Positions 16,788 to 24,478 of a DNA stretch of 44,516 bases are shown piece by piece. The stretch is from positions 1 through 44,516 of the forward strand of contig JAJRYJ010000070.1 in the NCBI GenBank assembly GCA_024275795.1, written 5' to 3'. The stretch comes from Actinomycetes bacterium (GTDB taxonomy: Bacteria > Actinomycetota > Thermoleophilia > BMS3ABIN01). The position numbers and the translations under genes are program-made. Position 1 is the stretch's first letter; the number at the start of each line of letters is the position of its first letter. The notes under the pieces are model-generated. The model searched no databases. It saw nothing but the letters and a program-made list of their open reading frames with translations, and was not told the origin of the DNA.

Positions 16788-17094
16788 TGCCGCTGGACCA
16801 GGGCTCCAGTGTCCACAGGCCCGTGCCCTCGTCCAGGGCGATGTTATAGGAGCGGCCGTCATGGCAGTGCACCTGGAAGAAGGTCTTCCTGCCACGGGTC
16901 TTCTCCGACTCCTGCTGCCAGGTCTTCTTGATGGAAAGTACGGTCAGGCGCCGCCCGTCCAGCTCGAAGGAGCGCGGCTTCTCATCCGCCTTGTAACCGG
17001 AGTAGGAATGGACAGTGATCTGCTTGCCGGCGGCCTTGCCGCCCTCTTCGTCCCGGCCCTTTGCCGCTGTGCTTTTTTTCGCTTTATCAGTCAT
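16780..17094 (-). CDS. Conserved small protein, function unknown
   Basis: A 104-residue soluble protein. The first about 25 residues are Lys/Asp-rich and probably disordered. The rest looks like one small beta domain: YKADEKPRSFELDGRRLTV, KTWQQESEKTRGRKTFF, then QVHCHDGRSYNIALDEGTGLW. The pattern suggests a compact beta-barrel or an Ig/SH3-like fold, but I do not recognise the family. ATG 17094 has GGAAGGTGAG upstream. It starts 14 bp after the MFS gene stop and overlaps galT by 8 bp, so it belongs to the operon. Confidence 0.75.
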   Translation of the reverse strand: MTDKAKKSTAAKGRDEEGGKAAGKQITVHSYSGYKADEKPRSFELDGRRLTVLSIKKTWQQESEKTRGRKTFFQVHCHDGRSYNIALDEGTGLWTLEPWSSGND

Positions 17095-17108
17095 GGCCTC
17101 ACCTTCCA

Positions 17109-18296
17109 TTATATACCCGGATTACACTTATGGGGCCTGGCTGAGAAACCCTTCCCGGCGAGCAGGATCAGCGCTGCCGTCAGGCCGGCGGCGGCGCCGA
17201 ACAGGAAGGGCGCCCGCGGCCCTGCCATGTCCCAGAGCAGGCCGGCGATCATGCTGGAGAAGAAGGCGACGATTCCGGTGACGGTCTGGTAGGCGCCCAG
17301 CGCCGTACCGCGGGCCTGCGCCGGCGAAAGGTCGGAGATGTAGGCCTTCCCCACACCCTCCGTCATCGCCATGTATACCCCGTAAAAGGCGAAAAGCGGC
17401 CAGACGGAGGCGCTGCCGCCGGCGAGGGCCAGCCCCAGGTACACCAGCGAGAAGAGCAGGAAGCCCGCTATCAGCAGGGAGCGGCGCCCGATGCGGTCCG
17501 ACAGGGTCCCCGCCGGCATGGACAGGGCAGCGTAAGCGAGGTTGAAGACCACGTAGGCCAGCACTGCGGTGAAGGCGGTCATTCCCAGGTCACGGGCCCG
17601 CAGTATCAGGAAAGCGTCGCTGGAGTTGCCCAGGGCGAAGACGGATCCGGCCACAAGGAACAACTTGTAGCGGCGGCCGAACTGTGACAGGGAAAAACGC
17701 GCCGCGCCGGCCTCCGGAGCCCGCCGCCGCCGCTCGCGCACCAGGAAGAGGCTGAATACCCCGAGGACGGCGGGGACGCCGGCGAGCAGGAAGATTAGCC
17801 GGAACCGCTCGCCCAGGAACCCCACGGCCGCCAGCGCCAGCAGGGCGCCGAGAGCGGCCCCCGCCGTATCCATGGCCCGGTGGAACCCGAAGGCGCGGCC
17901 GCGGTCCTGCGGGTCCGTGGCGTCGGCGATGAGCGCGTCGCGGGGGGCCGTGCGGATACCCTTCCCCACCCGGTCGAGGAAGCGCAGCAGCAGCACCATC
18001 GGCCAGACGAACGCCAGCGCCATCAGCGGTTTCGCCACCGCGGAGACGCTGTAACCGCCGATCACCAGCGGCCTCCGGCGCGGCCGCCGGTCCGAGAGCC
18101 AGCCGGAGGCGACCTTGAGCAGACTGGCGGTGCTCTCGGCGACGCCCTCGATCAGGCCGACGACGGCGTATGGAGCCCCCAGGACCGAAGTCAGGAACAG
18201 GGGCACGAGCGGATAGATTATCTCGCTGGAAAGGTCGGTGAGGAAGCTGGTGACGCCGAGCACCAGCACATTGCGCCTGATGCCGCGCAGCAACAT
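17109..18296 (-). CDS. MFS transporter
   Basis: A 395-residue major facilitator with about twelve hydrophobic segments. The motif-A-like GWLSDRRPRRRPLVIGG follows helix 2 and DRVGKGIRTAPRDALIAD follows helix 4. A second-half equivalent is GTLSDRIGRRSLLIAG. The RVGKGIRTAPRDALIA signature occurs in a distinct bacterial MFS subgroup of unknown substrate. ATG 18296 overlaps the stop of the phosphoesterase gene by one base (TGATG). It is a drug or metabolite carrier of unknown substrate. Confidence 0.88.
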   Translation of the reverse strand: MLLRGIRRNVLVLGVTSFLTDLSSEIIYPLVPLFLTSVLGAPYAVVGLIEGVAESTASLLKVASGWLSDRRPRRRPLVIGGYSVSAVAKPLMALAFVWPMVLLLRFLDRVGKGIRTAPRDALIADATDPQDRGRAFGFHRAMDTAGAALGALLALAAVGFLGERFRLIFLLAGVPAVLGVFSLFLVRERRRRAPEAGAARFSLSQFGRRYKLFLVAGSVFALGNSSDAFLILRARDLGMTAFTAVLAYVVFNLAYAALSMPAGTLSDRIGRRSLLIAGFLLFSLVYLGLALAGGSASVWPLFAFYGVYMAMTEGVGKAYISDLSPAQARGTALGAYQTVTGIVAFFSSMIAGLLWDMAGPRAPFLFGAAAGLTAALILLAGKGFSARPHKCNPGI

Positions 18297-19000
18297 CAGC
18301 GCGGAGGTGTCCCGGCATGCTCGAGGATATGGATGAGCTGCCCCCTGGTCTTTTCCCCGCAGGGAAGCTTCTTCAGTTTGTCCACAGCCGCTTCGATGTC
18401 ATATTCGACCCGCTTCAGCTCCACCCTGCCGTTCTCGAGCACGGCGTAGCTGGCCCGGGGGATGCCGTCCCGCGGCTGGCCGACGCTGCCGACGTTGACC
18501 AGCAGGCGCCCGCCGAACTCGCGGATGAAGGGCCTGTGGGAGTGGCCCGTGAGCACGATGTCGGCCTTGACCGCCTCCATCTCCTCCGCCAGCTCGGACG
18601 GTGGTGTATCCGGTGTCAGGTATTTGAACATGTGGTCGCTGGGGGCGGCGTGCACCGCCAGCACCGGACGCCCGCCCGACTCCAGCATCAGGCTGGTGGG
18701 CGCCTCGCCCAGGAAGCGCAGCTCCTCGTCGGAGAGCACCTGCCACATGTACTCCCGCGTCTCCACGGACAGGTGCCGGAAGGCCTCGCCGCAGGCGCAG
18801 TCCGCGTGGAAGGCCACGGCGTTGTCGTGGTTGCCGCGCACGCGCAGGACATCGCCGCCGCGGAAAAAATCGATGCAGGGCGAGGGCTCCGGGCCGTAGT
18901 CGACGATGTCGCCCAGGCAGATGACGGCGTCGTGGGGCTCGTCGATGGCGGCCAGGGCGTCCGGGTTGGCGTGGATGTCCGAGAGCACCAGATATCTCAT
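18296..19000 (-). CDS. Metallophosphoesterase, YfcE/MJ0936-like
   Basis: A 234-residue calcineurin-type phosphoesterase with the complete two-metal motif set: SDIHANPDAL at the N-terminus, GDIVDYGP, GNHDNAV, HAAPSDH and GHSHRPF near residues 170-176. Members hydrolyse phosphodiesters (cyclic nucleotides, p-nitrophenyl phosphates); the natural substrate is generally unknown. The start overlaps the stop of the spermidine-synthase-like gene (ATGA), and its stop overlaps the MFS start, so translation is probably coupled on both sides. Confidence 0.88.
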   Translation of the reverse strand: MRYLVLSDIHANPDALAAIDEPHDAVICLGDIVDYGPEPSPCIDFFRGGDVLRVRGNHDNAVAFHADCACGEAFRHLSVETREYMWQVLSDEELRFLGEAPTSLMLESGGRPVLAVHAAPSDHMFKYLTPDTPPSELAEEMEAVKADIVLTGHSHRPFIREFGGRLLVNVGSVGQPRDGIPRASYAVLENGRVELKRVEYDIEAAVDKLKKLPCGEKTRGQLIHILEHAGTPPR

Positions 19001-20493
19001 GGTCTGTCAGTGGCGTAGTTGATGATCATCTGGTCCGTGAGCCACTCAACCGGGGCCCGGTCATCAGTGAGAATCGTGCCCCCGGGTTCCACGACCTCCA
19101 GGCCTGCCAGGGTCTTGAGCCCCAGGGCTGCCACACCCGGCGGCATCGCCGCCAGCCGCCCCTCCAGCCCCGCGGGGGAAGACGGGGCGCGGGTCGCCAC
19201 CAGCATCTGGTTGAAGGAGCCGGCCGGGAAGGAGTAGACGCTGGGGAACACGGAGCGTATGGTGGCGGCGATGGCCTCGGCCAGGGCGTCGTCGCCCGGG
19301 ACCTTGCCCACGTTTATCATCACGACGCCGTCTGCGGAGAGGTGGTCCCGGGTTTCCTGGAAGAACTCCTGCGTGGTCAGGTAGAAGGGGATATAGGGCT
19401 GGCGGTAGGCGTCCACGGCTATCAGGTCGTAAAGCTCGTCGCTGGTCCTGAGGAAGGGGCGGCCGTCCGTGACGTGGATTGTGATATTGGCCTCGTCCAT
19501 GGCGAAGAATTCTCGCCCCACCCGGACGATATCCGGGTCGATCTCGACGCCGTCGATGCTGACGCCGGGATAGAAATAGGTCAGTTGCCTGGGGATGGTG
19601 CCGGCGGCGCTGCCGATATTGAGCACCTGCAGCGGCGGTTTGTCGGAGCTGAACCACGGGGCCAGCAGGAAATAGTCCCAGTAGGCGCCCTCGAGGACGC
19701 TGTCCGGATTGTAGGCGGAATGCACGGCCCAGCCCTCGTTGAGCTTGAGGTAGCGGGTGCCGCCCCTTTCCACCACCTGGATGTAATGGTAGGGCGACTC
19801 GGTCTCGTAGATGCTGTCATCGGCGGGCTTGATCGCCCCCTGGGGCAGCGCCAGCGCCGCCGCTATCAACAGCGGCGCCCCCGTGTAGAGGCGCGACCCG
19901 TTCTCGCGCAGCAGGCCCAGGGCCGAGACCAGCGCCAGCGCCGCCGCGAACAGCAGCATGGTGTTGCGGGTGCCCAGCCAGGGGATCAGCAGCAGCACCG
20001 GCAGGAAGGTTCCGAGGATGCTGCCCACGGTGGAGAGGGCGTACATGCCGCCGGCGACGTTGCCGGCGGTCTCGACGCGGGTCATGCGCAGGCGGATGGC
20101 GAAGGGCGAGACCATGCCCAGGATGGTCACCGGCAGCGAGAACAGCAGCACCGTGACGGCGAAGGAACCCAGGAAGGCCCCGGCGGAGATCTCGTCGAGG
20201 CCGCGCACGGCCAGCCCCATGATCGGCCGGGCGATGAAAGGCAGGACGGCTATCATGGCAGCCGCGGCCATGGTCAGCCCGAACAGCAGCCGCGCCTCGG
20301 GCCTGCGGTCCGCAAGCCGCCCGCCGAGGTAATAGCCGACGGTGAGGTAGATGAGGATCAGGCCTATAAGATTGGCCCAGATGAACAGGGAGTTGCCGAA
20401 GAAGGGGGCCAGCAGCCGTGAGGCGGACATCTCCGTCGCCATGATGGTCATGCCGCCGGTGAAGACGATCAGGTAGAGGAGGGCGCGCGACAT
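18997..20493 (-). CDS. Membrane-embedded spermidine synthase-like protein (fused TM and methyltransferase-fold domains)
   Basis: A 498-residue fusion. Residues 1 to about 220 hold seven or so hydrophobic segments, beginning YLIVFTGGMTIMATEMSASRLLAPFFG. The C-terminal half is a spermidine-synthase/SAM-methyltransferase-like domain: YHYIQVVE, LNIGSAAGTIPRQL, DGVEIDPDIVRVGREFF, HVTDGRPFL and LIAVDAYRQPYIPFYL. This architecture is common in Bacteria and usually labelled fused MFS/spermidine synthase; its substrate is not established. ATG 20493 follows the fxsA stop by 1 bp, with GGAG upstream. The long extension of the open frame 5' of this is the fxsA region read in another frame and is not used. 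Confidence 0.85.
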   Translation of the reverse strand: MSRALLYLIVFTGGMTIMATEMSASRLLAPFFGNSLFIWANLIGLILIYLTVGYYLGGRLADRRPEARLLFGLTMAAAAMIAVLPFIARPIMGLAVRGLDEISAGAFLGSFAVTVLLFSLPVTILGMVSPFAIRLRMTRVETAGNVAGGMYALSTVGSILGTFLPVLLLIPWLGTRNTMLLFAAALALVSALGLLRENGSRLYTGAPLLIAAALALPQGAIKPADDSIYETESPYHYIQVVERGGTRYLKLNEGWAVHSAYNPDSVLEGAYWDYFLLAPWFSSDKPPLQVLNIGSAAGTIPRQLTYFYPGVSIDGVEIDPDIVRVGREFFAMDEANITIHVTDGRPFLRTSDELYDLIAVDAYRQPYIPFYLTTQEFFQETRDHLSADGVVMINVGKVPGDDALAEAIAATIRSVFPSVYSFPAGSFNQMLVATRAPSSPAGLEGRLAAMPPGVAALGLKTLAGLEVVEPGGTILTDDRAPVEWLTDQMIINYATDRP

Positions 20494-20494
20494 C

Positions 20495-20983
20495 TCAGGG
20501 CTCCAGTTCCTTGCGGCGCTGCTCCGGCTCACAGCTCCGCCCGCCGCCGGGTCCGTAACCGGGGTCGCCGCCCGCCGGGGGGTAGTCTCCTCCCGGCGTG
20601 AAGACCCTGACGGTGCGCCTGGAGACGGCGCGTTCGAGGCGGCGCCTGATCCAGGCGCGCACGGGCCTGCGGACCGCCGGCACGAGCAGCAACATGCCGG
20701 CCGCATCGGTGATGTAACCCGGCGTCAGCAGCAGCAGCGACCCGGAGAGCACCAGGGCGCCGTCGATGAGGGAGTCGCCGGGAACCCGGCCCTCGCGCAG
20801 CTCCAGGCGCACGCGCGCCAGGGCCTGATAGCCCTGCTGCCTGGCAAGCGCCGCTCCGGCGATGCTGATCAGCAACAGGGTCAGCAGCGTGTAAAACAGG
20901 CCGATGCGGGAGCCAACCTCGATGATCACCATGAGCTCCAGGAGGGGGACGACGATGAATATGAGCAGCAGCTTGAAGAACAC
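20495..20983 (-). CDS. fxsA: FxsA family membrane protein
   Basis: A 162-residue membrane protein of the FxsA family, named for E. coli FxsA, which affects phage T7 exclusion. Its normal role is unclear. It has the family N-terminus (FFKLLLIFIVVPLLELMVIIEVGSRIG), a second hairpin (LLISIAGAALARQQG), and the conserved GSLLLLTPGYITDAAGMLLLVPAVR. The C-terminal about 40 residues are Arg-, Gly- and Pro-rich. GTG 20983 has no ribosome site but a perfect TATAAT 6 bp upstream, so it is likely translated from a leaderless mRNA. It is the first gene of the nine-gene minus-strand series ending at 13043. Confidence 0.88.
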   Translation of the reverse strand: MFFKLLLIFIVVPLLELMVIIEVGSRIGLFYTLLTLLLISIAGAALARQQGYQALARVRLELREGRVPGDSLIDGALVLSGSLLLLTPGYITDAAGMLLLVPAVRRPVRAWIRRRLERAVSRRTVRVFTPGGDYPPAGGDPGYGPGGGRSCEPEQRRKELEP

Positions 20984-20989
20984 GGACCC

Positions 20990-20995
20990 ATTATA
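20990..20995 (-). promoter_or_regulatory. -10 box of a leaderless fxsA promoter
   Basis: TATAAT on the minus strand, then 6 bp (GGGTCC), then the GTG start of fxsA. Transcription should begin at the start codon. It probably drives the whole fxsA-to-TauE series. A -35 box is not evident; the hairpin described next lies where it would be. Confidence 0.6.
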
Positions 20996-21003
20996 GAACA
21001 GTT

Positions 21004-21025
21004 GGGCCCTCCCGGCGGAGGGCCC
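21004..21025 (-). terminator. Perfect 9-bp GC hairpin between two minus-strand genes
   Basis: GGGCCCTCC and its exact complement are separated by a 4-base loop, in the 79-bp gap between the small membrane gene (stop at 21063) and fxsA. It lies where termination of the upstream gene is expected. It lacks the following T run, so it is a stable hairpin or Rho-assisted stop rather than a classic intrinsic terminator. Confidence 0.55.
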
Positions 21026-21062
21026 TGGTGCTCAGGCCGTACTCAGGAGTGAATGCCCGCCC

Positions 21063-21422
21063 TCAGACGTTGGGGGTGAATGCGTGGTCCGGCTCCCCGC
21101 CTCTTGCATCGGTGAAGGCCAGGTAGAAGAGCACGAGCAGATTGACGAGCGGCAGTATGGTGAAAGCTCCCCAGAGGGCCGGCCGGCCCAGCTGCTCGGC
21201 TATCCGCATCCAGACGATGATCCCCCAGATGAAGCCGACCAGCGGGATGAAGAAAAAGACCGCATACCACAGCGGCCGGTCGATCATGGCGCAAAGCAGA
21301 ATCAGGTTCAGCACGGGGACGAATGCCAGCCAGGGGTTCTCCATGCCCAGCTTGGCCGCTATGCGGAAAACACAGAATGAGGCATAGGCATACACCAGAA
21401 GGTAGATCAGAACCGTTTCCAT
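21063..21422 (-). CDS. Small membrane protein, DUF5684-like
   Basis: A 119-residue integral membrane protein with about four hydrophobic segments. The arrangement (LAFVPVLNLILL, then PLWYAVFFFIPLVGFIWGIIVW, then ALWGAFTILPLVNLLVLFYLAF) resembles DUF5684 proteins, which have repeated P-x-x-N turns. The N-terminus METVLIY at ATG 21422 is preferred over an ATG six codons upstream because AAAGGAGG is in the right place. It is monocistronic, followed by the hairpin at 21004-21025 and divergent from the next plus-strand gene. Function unknown; family call moderate. Confidence 0.75.
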   Translation of the reverse strand: METVLIYLLVYAYASFCVFRIAAKLGMENPWLAFVPVLNLILLCAMIDRPLWYAVFFFIPLVGFIWGIIVWMRIAEQLGRPALWGAFTILPLVNLLVLFYLAFTDARGGEPDHAFTPNV

Positions 21423-21463
21423 CAGAAATCCTCCTTTCATTAATCAAAGCCGACCTGGTTGAA

Positions 21464-21472
21464 CATATACCA
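21464..21472 (-). promoter_or_regulatory. Extended -10 promoter of the DUF5684-like gene
   Basis: TGGTATATG on the minus strand (TG, one base, TATATG) about 42 bp upstream of ATG 21422. The leader contains AAAGGAGG. No strong -35 box is visible. The rest of the 161-bp divergent gap carries a weak TAGAAT (21564-21569) that could serve the plus-strand ATPase gene. Confidence 0.4.
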
Positions 21473-21583
21473 GCTATCGGAGCGAACAGGAAAAAACTGA
21501 GTATCAATAGCTGCTGTCCGGTCATGGTGATATGCTCGACGGGACTTTGACCGCCGGTGGAAGTAGAATACGTGGAGGTAGCT

Positions 21584-23347
21584 ATGGATGCGGCCAGCCT
21601 ACAGAAGAAGCTGAAGCAGATCGATGGGCGCGGGTACAAGGCCTACAGGCAGATTGCGGGCTCTTATGTCTTTCCCCGGTTCACCCTTTTCGTCGACTAC
21701 GTCCAGGGAGACCCCTTCGCGGCCCCCTCGCGCCTGCGGGCCCGGGTAAGCCTGGCCGAAGCCGGCTTCTCCCGCAAGCTCCATGAAGGCAAGGTGAGGC
21801 GCGTCGCCATGGAGGATTTCCTTGCCCGCGCCTTCGGCAGGGCGGTCAGCCGCCGGGTCAAGGGCAGGCGCGGCACGGGCAAGTCCGGCCTGGTGGCGGT
21901 GGACAGCGGTGGGCAGGAGATACTCGAGCGCACGGCGGCCGTGGTTACCGGTGAATACGTCGAGGTGCGTTTCGCGGTGGGGCTGCCGGCGGCGGGCAGG
22001 CGCTGCCTGGGCGGTGAAGCCATGGCGGTCCTGGGGGAGGAGATACCGGCGGTCGTCAGCGATTCGCTGTTCGCGGCCGCCGCCGACCAGCGGCGGATGC
22101 AGGAGCACGTGGAGGCGGCCGAGGATCAGCAATGGCTTCGCCGGCGGCTGGCGGACATGGGGCTGGTAGCCTTCATTGCCGACGGGTCGCTGCTGCCGCG
22201 CGAGAGCGGTATCGCCGACGGCCCCCTCGAGGATGGCGACGTGGTCAGCTTCCAGGCCCCGGAGGAGCTGCGTGTCGATGTCGAGTTGCCCAATCACGGT
22301 CCCGTATCCGGCATGGGCCTGCCGGAGGGGGTCACGCTCATCGTCGGCGGCGGCTTCCACGGCAAGTCGACGCTGCTCAAGGCCCTGGAGCGCGGCGTGT
22401 ACGACCATGTCCCGGGCGACGGCCGCGAGCTGGTGGTGACCCGGAGCGACGCGGTGAAGGTCAGGGCCGAGGACGGCCGCCGCGTCGAGAAGGTCGACAT
22501 CAGCTCCTTTATCGACAACCTGCCCTTCGGGCGTGACACGCGGGCCTTCTCCACGGAGAACGCCAGCGGCAGCACCTCCCAGGCCGCCAATATCGTCGAA
22601 GCCATGGAGATGGGCTGCCGGCTGCTGCTCATCGACGAGGATACTTCGGCCACCAACTTCATGATCCGTGACGAGCTGATGCAGCAGCTGGTCGCCAGCG
22701 GGAAGGAGCCGATCACCCCCTTCATCGACCAGGTGCGTAACCTTCAGGAAGAGGCGGGCGTGTCCACCGTCCTGGTGATGGGCGGCTCCGGCGATTATTT
22801 CGAGGTGGCCGATACGGTCATCGCCATGGATAACTACCGTCCCAGGGTGGTCACCGGCCGCGCCCGCGAGATCGTCGCCGCAAGGAGGGACATGCGTGTC
22901 CGCGAAGGCGGGGACAGCTTCGGCCTTCCCACGCCGAGGGCGCCCCTGCCCGGAGGCATCGACCCCCGTCGCGGCCGCAAGGAGAAGGTCGGCGCCAGGA
23001 GGCTGAACGCGCTGGAGTTCGGCCGTCAGACGATCGACCTTTCCCAGGTGGAGCAGCTGGTGGATGTCAGCCAGACGCGGGCCATCGGCGAGAGTATCCG
23101 CCACGCCCTGCGCCGGGGCCGTATCGACGGCAGGCGGTCCATGAACAGCATAATCAGCGGGGTGCTGGAGGAGATAGCATCCTCGGGGCTGGACGTCATC
23201 TCGCCCTACACGGGTGACTCCAGGGCCGGCGGCAACGGCGCCGGCGACGGCCCGCATCCAGGTGATTTCGCTCTGCCCCGCGCCCACGAGATAGCCGCCG
23301 CCCTCAACAGGCTGCGCAGCCTCACCGTGGAGCAGCTGAAAGAGTGA
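21584..23347 (+). CDS. P-loop ABC-ATPase domain protein, COG3044 type
   Basis: A 587-residue stand-alone ATPase. The N-terminal about 230 residues (IDGRGYKAYRQIAGSYVFPRFTL and the following part) form the family-specific domain. The ABC-type core follows, with an atypical P-loop GGGFHGKSTLLKALERGVY, a signature-like SGSTSQAANIVEA, Walker B RLLLIDEDTSATNFMIRD, and a later HD/EVADTVIAMD region. The C-terminal about 100 residues are specific to the family. ATG 21584 has GGAGGT 4 bp upstream, so a longer GTG-free extension is not needed. Relatives occur widely; the trypanosome homologue MRB1590 binds RNA. Cellular role in bacteria is unknown. No membrane partners are nearby, so transport is unlikely. 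Confidence 0.85.
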   Translation: MDAASLQKKLKQIDGRGYKAYRQIAGSYVFPRFTLFVDYVQGDPFAAPSRLRARVSLAEAGFSRKLHEGKVRRVAMEDFLARAFGRAVSRRVKGRRGTGKSGLVAVDSGGQEILERTAAVVTGEYVEVRFAVGLPAAGRRCLGGEAMAVLGEEIPAVVSDSLFAAAADQRRMQEHVEAAEDQQWLRRRLADMGLVAFIADGSLLPRESGIADGPLEDGDVVSFQAPEELRVDVELPNHGPVSGMGLPEGVTLIVGGGFHGKSTLLKALERGVYDHVPGDGRELVVTRSDAVKVRAEDGRRVEKVDISSFIDNLPFGRDTRAFSTENASGSTSQAANIVEAMEMGCRLLLIDEDTSATNFMIRDELMQQLVASGKEPITPFIDQVRNLQEEAGVSTVLVMGGSGDYFEVADTVIAMDNYRPRVVTGRAREIVAARRDMRVREGGDSFGLPTPRAPLPGGIDPRRGRKEKVGARRLNALEFGRQTIDLSQVEQLVDVSQTRAIGESIRHALRRGRIDGRRSMNSIISGVLEEIASSGLDVISPYTGDSRAGGNGAGDGPHPGDFALPRAHEIAAALNRLRSLTVEQLKE

Positions 23348-23574
23348 CCGGACGGGCCGGTGGGGACGGATGGGCGCCCGGCGGGATTTGGCGTCGGCGG
23401 CGAAAGCGGCTATCATCATGGTATGGTCGGCCGGGGGCGATAAGCCGGGAATAATGCGGCTGCGGCGGCCGGGAAATACATATCTATTTCAGGTAAAATA
23501 GTCTTGTATAAAAAGGGCCGTCTGTAGCGGTAGCAGACAGCTGCCTCGCCGGTCCACGAATACTAGGGGAAGAA
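23348..23574 (+). promoter_or_regulatory. Upstream region of the PAPS-reductase-family operon
   Basis: A 227-bp gap without a gene. The last 120 bp are A/T-rich and hold two possible -10 boxes, TAAAAT (23494-23499) and TATAAA (23507-23512), neither with a convincing -35. A ribosome site (GGGGAAG) precedes ATG 23575. A short inverted repeat (GTCTG/CAGAC, 23519-23537) lies in the leader. No riboswitch is recognised. Confidence 0.4.
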
Positions 23575-24267
23575 ATGGGAATCGCAGAAACCAAGGACTG
23601 GACACTGGAGCAGAAGGAAGAGAAGAGCCTCGAGGTCATCCGTGAGGCGATGGAGCGCTTCGACGGCAAGCTGGCCACGACGTTCACCGGGGGCAAGGAC
23701 TCCCTGGTGGTCCTGCACCTGTTCAAGCGCGCCGGCGACGGCAAGGTGACGGTGCCGGTGCTCAACCTCGACACCACGGTAAAGCCGAAGGAGATCATCG
23801 CCTTCCGTGACCGCATGGCCAGGGAGTGGGATCTGGACCTGATCATTACCACCAACCACGAGGGCGTCAAGCAGGTGAAGATCGCCGAAGACCGCGAGCG
23901 CTGCTGCCACCTGCTGAAGACTGAGGCGATCAACATGGCGGTCGAGGAGCATGGCTGGAAGGCGCTGGTCTCCGGTGTGCGCTGGGACGAGCAGCCGGCC
24001 CGGGAAGACGAGGTCTACTTTTCCGAGAGGCCGGAGCACACGCGCGTGCAGCCGATCCTCCACTTCAGCGAACTGGACATCTGGGCCTACATCGAGAAAT
24101 ATGACCTGCCGTACTGCGAGCTCTACGATCAGGGCTATCGCAGCCTCGGCTGCGCCCCCTGCACCAGCAAGAGCACCAAACCCCGGGGCGAGGGCTACGA
24201 GCGCGAGGGCCGCTCCCAGGAGAAAGAGGAGATCATGGGGCAGCTGCGGGACCTGGGCTATTTCTAG
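23575..24267 (+). CDS. Phosphoadenosine phosphosulfate reductase family protein
   Basis: A 230-residue adenine-nucleotide alpha-hydrolase-type protein of the PAPS/APS reductase family. It has the PP-loop TFTGGKDSLVVLHL (about 38-51), VLNLDTTVKPKE, a Cys pair in DRERCCHLLKT, VSGVRWDEQPAR and a CxxC in LGCAPCTSKS. The CC...CxxC set is the [4Fe-4S] ligand pattern of APS reductases, so sulfate reduction for cysteine synthesis is the first guess. No sulfate permease, ATP sulfurylase or sulfite reductase is nearby. CysD-like or tRNA-thiolation-type chemistry are possible alternatives. Two small membrane genes follow at 3 and 211 bp and look co-transcribed. Confidence 0.85.
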   Translation: MGIAETKDWTLEQKEEKSLEVIREAMERFDGKLATTFTGGKDSLVVLHLFKRAGDGKVTVPVLNLDTTVKPKEIIAFRDRMAREWDLDLIITTNHEGVKQVKIAEDRERCCHLLKTEAINMAVEEHGWKALVSGVRWDEQPAREDEVYFSERPEHTRVQPILHFSELDIWAYIEKYDLPYCELYDQGYRSLGCAPCTSKSTKPRGEGYEREGRSQEKEEIMGQLRDLGYF

Positions 24268-24270
24268 ATA

Positions 24271-24474
24271 ATGGCAAAACCCTTTTTCTGGCTGATAATC
24301 GTCTGGTCGGTGATCTGCGCTTCGGGGCTGGCCATCTACCTGCTTCAGGCCTACAGGCCGGTGATCCCCGGGGACACGGGAGACTTCTTCGATATCAGCA
24401 CCGCCGCCGGCTTCTGGCTCTTCGTCTGGGTGGTGCCTACGGCTATCCTCGCGATCGCCGGCCGCAGGAAGTGA
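24271..24474 (+). CDS. Small two-helix membrane protein
   Basis: A 67-residue protein with two hydrophobic helices (FFWLIIVWSVICASGLAIYLL and AAGFWLFVWVVPTAILAIAG) joined by a short acidic loop, and a basic C-terminus. ATG 24271 is 3 bp after the preceding stop, so translation is probably coupled. I do not recognise a family. The 4-bp gap to the next gene suggests the two are functionally tied. Confidence 0.7.
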   Translation: MAKPFFWLIIVWSVICASGLAIYLLQAYRPVIPGDTGDFFDISTAAGFWLFVWVVPTAILAIAGRRK

Positions 24475-24478
24475 GCGC

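Noticed and set aside
21599..23419. 606-codon open frame on the minus strand opposite the ATPase gene
   Set aside because: Same reason: the plus-strand frame carries a P-loop, Walker B and a proper ribosome site; the minus one has none.
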